Source: an uncultured Alphaproteobacteria bacterium (GTDB taxonomy: Bacteria; Pseudomonadota; Alphaproteobacteria; Puniceispirillales; Puniceispirillaceae). Taken from it: a stretch of 8,151 nucleotides of DNA. The notes beneath the pieces are model-generated. The model made no database searches and was not told the DNA's origin. It saw only the letters and a list, made by a program, of their open reading frames with translations. Shown in pieces: positions 1-5,518 of the stretch. The position numbers and the translations under genes were made by a program. The DNA is taken from positions 1 to 8,151 of the forward strand of contig CAJYBL010000060.1 of assembly GCA_913064995.1 (NCBI GenBank). The letters are read 5' to 3'. Position 1 is the stretch's first letter. Every line of letters starts with the position of its first letter.

Positions 1-563
1 GCCGCTTTTGCGATCTTGTAGCCGTGGATTGTTGTCATATAGCCAACTTCAATGCCAACAGTGTCGACCAGAACCTTGGCAACAGGTGCAAGGCAATTGG
101 TCGTGCAGGACGCGTTTGACACCACATCGGCATCAGCCGTTAACAGGCTGTCATTGACGCCAAAAACAATGGTCTGATCGGCGTTTTTGCAAGGTGCGGA
201 AACAAGTATTTTTTTCGCACCAGCTGCAAGATGCGTGGCTGATGCTTCGCGGCTGTTGAATTTTCCCGAACATTCCAGGACAATATCAACACCATGTGCT
301 GCATGCGGAATATTGGCCGGATCGCGCTCGCGGCTCATATGGATTTTGCCACTGCCAACATCCATCCAATCTTCGCCATGTGTCACTGTGCCGACAGCGC
401 GTCCATGAACCGAGTCAAATTCATAAAGATGTGCCGAGGTCTCAACCGGCCCGGGGCTGTTGATCAGCACAATCTCCATATCCTGATGCCCCATTTCCTG
501 AAAAGCACGAAGTGTCATCCGGCCAATGCGGCCAAATCCGCTGATCGCCAATCTTAATGTCAC
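1..563 (-). CDS. gap: Glyceraldehyde-3-phosphate dehydrogenase, type I (N-terminal part, cut by window edge)
   Basis: This cytoplasmic enzyme oxidises and phosphorylates glyceraldehyde 3-phosphate to 1,3-bisphosphoglycerate with NAD(P). The start is GTG at 563-561, with AAGGAG at 577-572 eight bases upstream; 187 codons lie in the window. The N-terminus reads MTLRLAISGFGRIGR, the Rossmann nucleotide-binding fold. Residues 150-160 read NASCTTNCLAP, with catalytic Cys153, and His180 sits in MTTIHGY, so the start of the catalytic domain is present. The loop INSPGPVETSAHLYEFDSVHG (about 35-54) differs from the E. coli GapA version, as expected for an alphaproteobacterial form. It follows tkt by 86 bases on the same strand, and pgk would be the usual next gene outside the window. 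Odd point: after HGY the frame reads KIAKA instead of the family pattern Y-T-x-x-Q (see findings). Erythrose-4-phosphate dehydrogenase is a less likely alternative. Confidence 0.93.
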   Translation of the reverse strand, partial: MTLRLAISGFGRIGRMTLRAFQEMGHQDMEIVLINSPGPVETSAHLYEFDSVHGRAVGTVTHGEDWMDVGSGKIHMSRERDPANIPHAAHGVDIVLECSGKFNSREASATHLAAGAKKILVSAPCKNADQTIVFGVNDSLLTADADVVSNASCTTNCLAPVAKVLVDTVGIEVGYMTTIHGYKIAKA

Positions 564-649
564 GCGACTGTCTCCTTGGTTTGTTCGGCTGCCCGATCAT
601 GGTTTGGCCAGACATCATCTAGAAATTATGCTGTTTATGTACTGTCTAT
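564..649. other. tkt-gap spacer
   Basis: These 86 bases separate the tkt stop from the gap start on the minus strand. Apart from the gap ribosome binding site (572-577) I see no convincing terminator or promoter. The spacing is compatible with one tkt-gap transcript. Confidence 0.5.
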
Positions 650-2626
650 TTAACCAATTTGGCGTTTTGCCGCCGCAACAACAGCGTCAGCGGTAATGCC
701 AAAATGATTATACAGATCATCAATTGGCGCCGAGGCACCAAAACTGGTCATGCCGATAAAGCTGTCAGTCTCGTCAAGCAGCCAATCCCAGCTTTGCCGC
801 AGCCCAGCCTCAATGGCAATGCGCGGTGTCTTGCCAAGCACCTGTGCGCGATAGGCTGCATCCTGCATGGCAAAAAGATCAAGACAAGGCACCGAAACAA
901 CAGCAGCGTTGATACCGCTATCGGCAAGCTGTTTTTGCGCGTCAATGGCAATGCTGACCTCGGACCCTGATGCAAGCAGAGTGATCTGGCGTGTGCCGTC
1001 ACAATCAACAGCAACATAAGCGCCTTTTGCGGTTTTGTTTTCAGCCATATCACCATGCCGGAATTGCGCCAGCCCTTGACGGCTTAATGCCAGAATTGAT
1101 GGCGTGGATTTGGCCTCAAGTGCGGTTTGCCATGCTTCGGCGGTTTCCACAGCATCGCCTGGGCGGAAAACGAATAAATTCGGCATCACGCGAAGCGCGG
1201 CAAGATGTTCGACCGGCTGATGCGTTGGGCCATCTTCGCCAAGGCCGATGGAATCATGCGTCATGACATAGATAACGCGCTGTTCCATCAGTGCCGACAA
1301 ACGAATGGATGGGCGGCAATAATCGGTAAACACCATAAAGGTGCCACCATAAGGGATGGCACCGCCATGAAGGGCAATGCCATTCATCGCTGCCGCCATG
1401 CCATGTTCGCGAACGCCATAATGAATATAGGTGCCGCCATAATTGCCATGATCGAAAATCGTATGATCGGCAACCTGGGTATTGTTCGATCCGGTCAGAT
1501 CGGCCGATCCGCCAAATAGGGTTGGGCAGGCCGGTAAGATGGCTTCGATGGCTTTCTGGCTGGCGACGCGCGTTGCGAGTTTTTGCGGCGCGCCTGCCAA
1601 TTGGTTTTTCCAAGCAAGAACCGCAGCGGCAACCTCCTTGTCAAACTCATTGGCAATTGCGGCGTCAAAGGCTGTTTGGTTTTGGCTTGCGGCATGCCGA
1701 TTTTGCCATGATTGATGCGCCGCCGCGCCTTTTGCGCCAACAGCGCGCCATTCGGCCAAAATATCGGCGGGGATTTCAAACGGCGGATGTGGCCAGCCAA
1801 ATGTTTTGCGCGCCAGCGCAATTTCGGCATCGCCAAGCGGGGCGCCGTGAACGCCGGATGTGCCTTGTTTGTTTGGCGCACCAAGGCCGATTATGGTTTT
1901 GCAGCAGATCAGGCTTGGCCGGTCATCGGCTTGGGCGGCGCTAATCGCGGCGGAAACGGCGTCCATATCATGCCCGTCACAGCTTAGCACCTGCCAGCCA
2001 TAGGCCTCGAACCGGCCGCTTGTATCATCCGATGTCGACAGGTCAGTGCTGCCGTCAATTGAAATGCTGTTATCGTCAAACAGCACGATCAACCGGCCAA
2101 GTTTCATATGGCCTGCCATCGAGGCGGCTTCATGGCTAACGCCTTCCATAAGACAGCCGTCACCAGCGATGACATAAGTGTGGTGATTGACCAGATCATC
2201 GCCATAGCGTGCGGCCATATGTCGTTCGGCCATCGCCATGCCAACAGCATTGGCAATGCCCTGACCAAGCGGGCCGGTTGTGGTTTCAATGCCTTTGGCA
2301 TGGCCAAATTCGGGATGTCCGGCGGTGCGGGCACCAAGCTGGCGGAAATTGTGAATCTGCTCGATAGTCATGTCTTCGTAACCAGTAAGATGCAAAAGCG
2401 CATAAATCAGCATCGAACCATGTCCGGCAGATAGGACAAAACGATCGCGGTCAGGCCAGTCAGGGCTGGCAGCGTCAAATTTCAGATGGTCGCAAAATAG
2501 CGCGGTTGCAGCATCGGCCATACCCATTGGCATGCCCGGATGGCCAGAATTTGCAGCTTGGACAGCATCCATTGCAAGAGCCCGAATCGCATTTGCCATT
2601 GTTTGACGTTGAGACGAATTCGGCAT
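650..2626 (-). CDS. tkt: Transketolase
   Basis: This thiamine-diphosphate enzyme moves two-carbon ketol units between sugar phosphates in the pentose-phosphate pathway. It is 658 residues long, close to E. coli TktA. Numbered from ATG 2626: GHPGMPMG at about 28-35 and AGHGS at 67-71 are active-site segments. GDG (155-157) through the Asn of DDNS (186) forms the GDG-N motif that binds Mg and thiamine diphosphate. VHGAPLG at about 259-265 supplies another conserved His. VREHG holds the cofactor-activating Glu at 407, and HDSIGLGEDGPTHQPVEH starts at 457. The N-terminal PP, Pyr and C-terminal domains are therefore all present. The reading frame can be extended upstream to a TTG at 2638, but that codon overlaps the GGAGG Shine-Dalgarno sequence, so ATG 2626 is the better start. 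tkt is transcribed toward gap, a common alphaproteobacterial order, and diverges from the zauP-zapA genes. No missing key residue was seen. Confidence 0.97.
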   Translation of the reverse strand: MPNSSQRQTMANAIRALAMDAVQAANSGHPGMPMGMADAATALFCDHLKFDAASPDWPDRDRFVLSAGHGSMLIYALLHLTGYEDMTIEQIHNFRQLGARTAGHPEFGHAKGIETTTGPLGQGIANAVGMAMAERHMAARYGDDLVNHHTYVIAGDGCLMEGVSHEAASMAGHMKLGRLIVLFDDNSISIDGSTDLSTSDDTSGRFEAYGWQVLSCDGHDMDAVSAAISAAQADDRPSLICCKTIIGLGAPNKQGTSGVHGAPLGDAEIALARKTFGWPHPPFEIPADILAEWRAVGAKGAAAHQSWQNRHAASQNQTAFDAAIANEFDKEVAAAVLAWKNQLAGAPQKLATRVASQKAIEAILPACPTLFGGSADLTGSNNTQVADHTIFDHGNYGGTYIHYGVREHGMAAAMNGIALHGGAIPYGGTFMVFTDYCRPSIRLSALMEQRVIYVMTHDSIGLGEDGPTHQPVEHLAALRVMPNLFVFRPGDAVETAEAWQTALEAKSTPSILALSRQGLAQFRHGDMAENKTAKGAYVAVDCDGTRQITLLASGSEVSIAIDAQKQLADSGINAAVVSVPCLDLFAMQDAAYRAQVLGKTPRIAIEAGLRQSWDWLLDETDSFIGMTSFGASAPIDDLYNHFGITADAVVAAAKRQIG

Positions 2627-2631
2627 TGTAG

Positions 2632-2636
2632 CCTCC
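2632..2636 (-). promoter_or_regulatory. tkt ribosome binding site
   Basis: On the minus strand GGAGG is followed by the five-base spacer CTACA and then ATG at 2626. It decides the start, because the alternative in-frame TTG at 2638-2636 overlaps this site. Confidence 0.8.
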
Positions 2637-2714
2637 AAAGATCGCTTGTTTGAATGTCAGGCAAAGACCATGCTTTTTCTTTTTGGCATAATCGACAAGT
2701 AATTGATGAGCCGC

Positions 2715-2743
2715 AATTTGCCCTTGTTGGGCGCGTTCGTCAA
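2715..2743 (-). promoter_or_regulatory. Candidate tkt promoter (proximal)
   Basis: On the minus strand TTGACG (2743-2738) is followed after 17 bases by CAAATT (2720-2715). The -35 box is good and the -10 box poor. It lies directly downstream of the distal candidate; either, both or neither may be used. Confidence 0.25.
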
Positions 2744-2772
2744 TGTATCAACGCCAAGATTACGTTGGTCAA
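2744..2772 (-). promoter_or_regulatory. Candidate tkt promoter (distal)
   Basis: On the minus strand TTGACC (2772-2767) is followed after 17 bases by GATACA (2749-2744). The -35 box matches five of six consensus positions; the -10 box is weak. It would give a leader of roughly 110 bases before tkt. This is pattern matching only. Confidence 0.3.
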
Positions 2773-2956
2773 ACAGGTCATCTTTCTGGCTTAAGTCATA
2801 TTTTGCGCTTTATTTCGATTTGTGAATCAGGCAAGCTTTGCTTCATAACGTATTATGTTCTAGAGAAAAAACCGGCCTGTTGTTTTGTCTGTTTTGGCTG
2901 TAATGCATGCTAAAGGAAAACAATAAACACGGTAAGCAAGAGAGATTTGGCAGGTA

Positions 2957-3211
2957 ATGACGCGATTGCAAAATGCCGAAAAACAGCTAAGCGACGCCCT
3001 TGCTGCGTTGGAATCGGCAGTTGAGTCATCGGTCGTGGCGTTTGCGTCAAGCGCCGTTGCAGCGCCTCCATCAAAGACTGATTTTGCCGCGCTGATCGAC
3101 GAATTTAGCGGGATTGAGGCCAAGCTTGGCGAAGCCATGCAGGTGATTGCCGATATTGATGCAGCGCAAACAAGCGCGGCCAATGCTGGCGGCATGGGAG
3201 ACAGTGAATGA
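2957..3211 (+). CDS. zauP: Small coiled-coil protein upstream of ZapA (ZauP-like)
   Basis: This 84-residue, mostly helical protein has no signal peptide or membrane segment. A first helix has heptad-like hydrophobic spacing (L4, L11, L15, L18, V22). A Pro-Pro turn (37-38) separates it from a second helix (F43, L46, F50, I53, L57, M61, I64, I67), suggesting a helical hairpin or a coiled-coil dimer. Its stop overlaps the zapA start (ATGA, 3208-3211), so translation is probably coupled. In Caulobacter the coiled-coil protein encoded directly upstream of ZapA, named ZauP, works with ZapA to focus the Z-ring; position, size and coiled-coil character fit that role here. The assignment rests on these features, not on an alignment. 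The start ATG 2957 has only weak signals upstream (AGAGAG at 2940-2945, and AGG very close to the start), so the start is less certain than the frame. Confidence 0.7.
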   Translation: MTRLQNAEKQLSDALAALESAVESSVVAFASSAVAAPPSKTDFAALIDEFSGIEAKLGEAMQVIADIDAAQTSAANAGGMGDSE

Positions 3212-3582
3212 GCCAGTCAGTTGTCACCATCCGGTTGAACGGCCATTCTTATAAGATCGGCTGCGGTGCCGGTGAAGAAGGCCATGTTGCTAATATGGGA
3301 GTTGAAGTTGAATCGATCATGCAGTCGCTCGTCGGTTCGGTTGGTCAGATTGGCGAAGCGCGGTTGCTGGCTATGGTGGCACTTGTTCTGGCCGACCGCG
3401 CAAGTACGGCCGCAGCGGCAAATGGCTCATCCAATGCGGCGGCATCAGCTGCCTCGCCGGCAGACGCATCAGCTGATGATATGAATGCAGCTGAAGATCG
3501 GGCTGCGGCGCTTTTGGAAGATGCAGCGTCAAAGATTGCCAGGCTGACATCAAAGCTTGCATTTGATGCGACAAAACCCTAA
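3208..3582 (+). CDS. zapA: Cell division protein ZapA
   Basis: ZapA binds FtsZ in the cytoplasm and bundles protofilaments in the Z-ring. The 124-residue product begins with the typical fold: VTIRLNGHSYKIGCGAGEEGHV (about 6-27) resembles the family pattern of a beta strand, G-x-x-Y-x-I and then GEE. It continues into a helix ending in RLLAMVALVLADR (52-64), like the family's LxxAALNxAD segment. Residues about 66-92 are a low-complexity Ala/Ser/Asp stretch, followed by a short amphipathic helix (93-117) where the ZapA coiled coil is expected. The gene overlaps the upstream zauP-like gene by four bases, and its 3' end overlaps the candidate promoter of the 6S RNA. The low-complexity linker is the unusual part. 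Confidence 0.9.
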   Translation: MSQSVVTIRLNGHSYKIGCGAGEEGHVANMGVEVESIMQSLVGSVGQIGEARLLAMVALVLADRASTAAAANGSSNAAASAASPADASADDMNAAEDRAAALLEDAASKIARLTSKLAFDATKP

Positions 3583-3585
3583 ATG
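3557..3585 (+). promoter_or_regulatory. Candidate 6S RNA promoter
   Basis: TTGCAT (3557-3562) is followed after 17 bases by TAAATG (3580-3585), overlapping the zapA stop codon. It would place a transcript start near 3591-3593, just where the 6S terminal stem begins. Both boxes match the consensus only partly; the agreement with the RNA end is the main support. Confidence 0.35.
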
Positions 3586-3589
3586 ATGC

Positions 3590-3755
3590 CAGAGGCGACG
3601 ACTGCGTTTTCGCGATTAGTTATTCAATCCCTGGGGCCATAAATTTTCTCTCGGGAGCTGCCTCTGGCCGAGCCGTGGTTTGGTTATGTGGCACCCACCT
3701 GCAAAGCAGGTCACAGAGGATGATACAACGACGGTTAAGGTGGTCGCCGCCGCTT
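3590..3755 (+). ncRNA. ssrS: 6S RNA
   Basis: 6S RNA binds the housekeeping RNA polymerase holoenzyme by mimicking an open promoter and lowers transcription in stationary phase. The locus lies between zapA and the 5-formyltetrahydrofolate cyclo-ligase gene, the same neighbours as ssrS in E. coli. No credible coding frame fills the interval. A terminal stem pairs GGCGAC (3594-3599) with GTCGCC (3743-3748). An inner stem pairs CCTCTG (3661-3666) with CAGAGG (3714-3719). Inside it a hairpin ACCTGC-AAA-GCAGGT (3697-3711) follows a GGCACCC segment that I recall from alphaproteobacterial 6S RNAs. The unpaired stretch around CAATCCCTGGGG (about 3625-3636) would be one side of the central bubble. The ends are estimates, good to about ten bases. 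The downstream gene may be read from the same transcript. Confidence 0.82.
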
Positions 3756-3780
3756 TCTTGCTATTGGCCATGAGGCTTGA

Positions 3781-4404
3781 ATGTCACAAAAGACGTCTGG
3801 CTTGTCCAAAGCCAATCTTGATCCAGCCGAAGCCAAAGCGGCCTGCCGCAAGCTGGCGGCGCAAAATCGCAATCACCTTGCCGCAAGTCAAACCGATGCC
3901 GTGGCCTTGCTGGCAACGCATGCCGAGCGTCTGATTGATCGGTTTGGCAAAGGCATTTATGCCGCCTATTTCCCTATCCGTAGTGAATTATCGCCGCTTG
4001 ATCTATTGTCGCGGCTTGCCGATTTGGGCTGTGCAACCGCATTGCCGATGACGCCTGCTGAAGGCCAGCCTTTGCGCTTTCATCGCTGGGCGATTGGTGA
4101 TCGGCTTGATGATGGGCCTTATGGCACCAAACAACCGCCTGTAGATCAGCCACTTTGTCGTCCTGATGTGATTCTGGCGCCAATGCTGGCGTTTGACTCA
4201 GCTGGCTGGCGGCTTGGCTATGGTGGCGGTTTTTATGATCGCACGCTTGCTGTTCTCAGGGGCGCGGGGCATCATCTATCGGTAATCGGCATTGCCTATG
4301 ATGGTCAAAAGCTGGACAAAATACCGGTTGGCCCCTATGACATGCCGCTTGATGCGGTTTTGTGCCCAACCGGTTTGTTCACGCCGTTGCCTCCACAAAG
4401 TTGA
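3781..4404 (+). CDS. 5-formyltetrahydrofolate cyclo-ligase
   Basis: The enzyme (also called methenyltetrahydrofolate synthetase; YgfA/Fau in E. coli) uses ATP to convert 5-formyltetrahydrofolate to 5,10-methenyltetrahydrofolate in the cytoplasm, returning a storage folate to one-carbon metabolism. The 207-residue product is normal or slightly long. The N-terminal region ACRKLAAQNRN (21-31) fits the family's basic start. AAYFPIRSEL (61-70) holds the conserved Glu before the substrate pocket. APMLAFDSAGWRLGYGGGFYDR (133-154) includes the diagnostic G-x-G-G-G-F/Y-Y-D-R nucleotide and phosphate loop. The end, YDMPLDAVLCP (186-196), matches the usual H/Y-D-x-P-L-D ending. The start ATG 3781 has GAGG about six bases upstream. 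It lies roughly 25 bases after the 6S RNA, the arrangement known from E. coli, which suggests co-transcription with that RNA. Confidence 0.93.
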   Translation: MSQKTSGLSKANLDPAEAKAACRKLAAQNRNHLAASQTDAVALLATHAERLIDRFGKGIYAAYFPIRSELSPLDLLSRLADLGCATALPMTPAEGQPLRFHRWAIGDRLDDGPYGTKQPPVDQPLCRPDVILAPMLAFDSAGWRLGYGGGFYDRTLAVLRGAGHHLSVIGIAYDGQKLDKIPVGPYDMPLDAVLCPTGLFTPLPPQS

Positions 4405-4521
4405 TTTGATTGCCGCTGTTGGGTGCCGCTTTTTGATGTTTGCTGGCGGTAGACGCCACGGTGATCGTGACATGCCAAGCAATGCTGCAAATCGTTGGCA
4501 GATCAGTAAGGATAGGGTGGA
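4405..4521. other. Spacer between the folate gene and the YmdB-family gene
   Basis: These 117 bases hold no gene. Two perfect inverted repeats are visible: TGGCG/CGCCA (4444-4448 and 4454-4458, five-base loop) and TGCCAA/TTGGCA (4473-4478 and 4495-4500). Neither is followed by a T-run, so neither is a clear intrinsic terminator. AAGGA at 4508-4512 is the ribosome binding site of the next gene. Confidence 0.45.
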
Positions 4522-5319
4522 ATGCGCGTTTTGTTTTTGGGAGATATTGTTGGCCGGACGGCGCGCAATGATGTGATCGAGCAATTACCACTTCTGCGTG
4601 ATGAGTTGGCGCTCGATTTTATCGTTGTGAATTGTGAAAATGCGGCTGGCGGGTTTGGCATCACGCCGAAAATCTGTGATGCGCTTTTTGCCGCTGGTGC
4701 TGATGTTCTGACAACCGGCAATCATGTTTGGGACAAAAAGGAAATTATTGATTACATCGCGTCTGAACCAAGGTTGCTTCGACCATTGAACATGGCTGAA
4801 GGCACCCCGGGAAAAGGCATTGTTCAGGTGACGAACGCTGCTGGCAAGCGGCTTGTTGCGGTGAATTTGATGACCAATCTATTCATGGCGGAAAATGATC
4901 CGGTTTTTCCGGCATTGAATGATGCGCTGGTTCGCAACAAGCTTGGCCGTGATGCCGATTTCATCTTGATTGACGTTCATGGCGAGGCAACATCGGAAAA
5001 AATGGCGCTTGGCCATTATGCTGATGGCCGAGCCTCGCTTGTGGTGGGAACGCATACGCATGTGCCAACCGCCGATCACCGCGTTTTGGCAGGTGGCACT
5101 GCGTATCAGACCGATGCTGGCATGTGCGGCGATTATGATAGTGTGATTGGCATGGATAAAGGTTTGGCAATCGACCGCTTTCTTGGGCGTGGTAATAGTC
5201 GTCTTTCGGTCGCGCTTGGGCCCATAACGCTAAGCGGTGTAATTGTCGAAACAGGGGAAACTGGCCTTGCAACCTCGATTTATCCGCTTCGCCGTGGCGG
5301 GGTTTTGTCGCCAGCCTAG
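4522..5319 (+). CDS. YmdB-family metallophosphoesterase (2',3'-cyclic nucleotide phosphodiesterase type)
   Basis: The 265-residue product is full length for the YmdB family (TIGR00282), two-metal phosphodiesterases. The Bacillus subtilis member hydrolyses cyclic nucleotides and affects biofilm and sporulation decisions. Metal ligands and catalytic residues expected from that family are all visible: D8 in LFLGDIVG, E39-N40 in NCENAAGG, N67-H68 in GNHVWD, H153 in DVHGEATSEK, and H178 and H180 in GTHTHVPTAD. The lack of a signal peptide suggests a cytoplasmic enzyme. ATG 4522 follows AAGGA (4508-4512) by nine bases and begins directly with the first strand, so the start is well supported. It lies between the folate gene and yebC, about 200 bases from the latter. 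The true substrate in alphaproteobacteria is not evident from sequence; the neighbours (6S RNA, YebC) only hint at RNA or translation biology. Confidence 0.9.
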   Translation: MRVLFLGDIVGRTARNDVIEQLPLLRDELALDFIVVNCENAAGGFGITPKICDALFAAGADVLTTGNHVWDKKEIIDYIASEPRLLRPLNMAEGTPGKGIVQVTNAAGKRLVAVNLMTNLFMAENDPVFPALNDALVRNKLGRDADFILIDVHGEATSEKMALGHYADGRASLVVGTHTHVPTADHRVLAGGTAYQTDAGMCGDYDSVIGMDKGLAIDRFLGRGNSRLSVALGPITLSGVIVETGETGLATSIYPLRRGGVLSPA

Positions 5320-5342
5320 CTGATGCGGCATCTTTGCCAACT

Positions 5343-5390
5343 ATAATGCCAGCCATAATGCCAACCATTATGCCAGCGATAATGGTCGTG
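5343..5390 (+). repeat. Four 12-base tandem repeats
   Basis: Four direct units follow one another: ATAATGCCAGCC, ATAATGCCAACC, ATTATGCCAGCG and the diverged ATAATGGTCGTG. Units 1 and 2 differ at one position; unit 3 differs from unit 1 at two. They begin 24 bases after the stop of the YmdB-family gene. A 12-base period keeps any frame open, which explains spurious open frames here on both strands. Confidence 0.8.
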
Positions 5391-5449
5391 ACGAAAAATG
5401 AGTGGCAAGGCTGGTTCCCCAAGCTTTGATCTGCTATACCTTTTTGCAT

Positions 5450-5489
5450 CGGGTCTTGCCGTTGGCTTGAGCCGAAAAAAGCAAACCCG
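5450..5489 (+). other. Hairpin in the yebC leader
   Basis: CGGGT-C-TTGC (5450-5459) pairs with GCAA-ACCCG (5481-5489): nine base pairs with one bulged C. The loop contains a smaller GGCTTGAGCC hairpin. No T-run follows on either strand, so it does not look like an intrinsic terminator. It ends 29 bases before the yebC start. Confidence 0.45.
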
Positions 5490-5518
5490 ACAAACAAGCA
5501 GATAAGCAATAAGAGATC

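Larger units (their letters stand above)
2627..2956. other. Divergent intergenic region between tkt and the zauP-like gene
   Basis: These 330 bases contain no credible gene. The tkt side carries the ribosome binding site and two candidate promoters. The middle (about 2788-2860) is AT-rich and includes an inverted repeat CATAA-CGTA-TTATG (2844-2857) containing TATTAT (2851-2856), a possible -10 box for the rightward genes, although no good -35 lies 17 bases upstream. One GANTC site (GAATC, 2824-2828), the CcrM methylation target in alphaproteobacteria, is present, but such sites also occur inside neighbouring genes. Confidence 0.5.
5320..5518. other. Intergenic region before yebC
   Basis: These 199 bases hold no credible gene. 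From left to right: a small inverted repeat GATGCGGCATC just after the upstream stop (about 5322-5332); the 12-base tandem repeats; TGCTATACC (5432-5440), which resembles an extended -10 promoter box without a clear -35 and could serve yebC; and a bulged hairpin (5450-5489). AAGAG (5511-5515) is a weak, very close ribosome binding site for yebC. Confidence 0.5.

Noticed and set aside
1254..1944. Several open frames of 90-140 codons inside tkt on both strands
   Set aside because: They are shadows of the transketolase reading frame, whose conserved motifs cover the whole region.
2627..2638. Upstream TTG start for transketolase adding four residues
   Set aside because: The TTG codon overlaps the GGAGG ribosome binding site that serves ATG 2626; the extension has no ribosome binding site of its own.
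3467..3478. Perfect 12-base palindrome CATCAGCTGATG inside zapA
   Set aside because: It arises from the Ala-Ser-Ala-Asp codons of the low-complexity linker and is probably chance.
3680..3934. Plus-strand open frame of 84 codons covering the end of the 6S region and the start of the folate gene
   Set aside because: It runs out of frame through a well-supported gene and through a structured RNA locus; no family features.
4363..4434. GTGCCCAAC ... GTTGGGTGC pairing followed by TTTTT after the folate gene, as a terminator
   Set aside because: The two arms are over 40 bases apart and the pairing needs two G-U pairs, so it is not a convincing intrinsic terminator.
5346..5429. Plus-strand 27-residue frame through the tandem repeats (MPAIMPTIMPAIM...)
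   Set aside because: No clear ribosome binding site, and the repeat period of 12 bases automatically keeps frames open.
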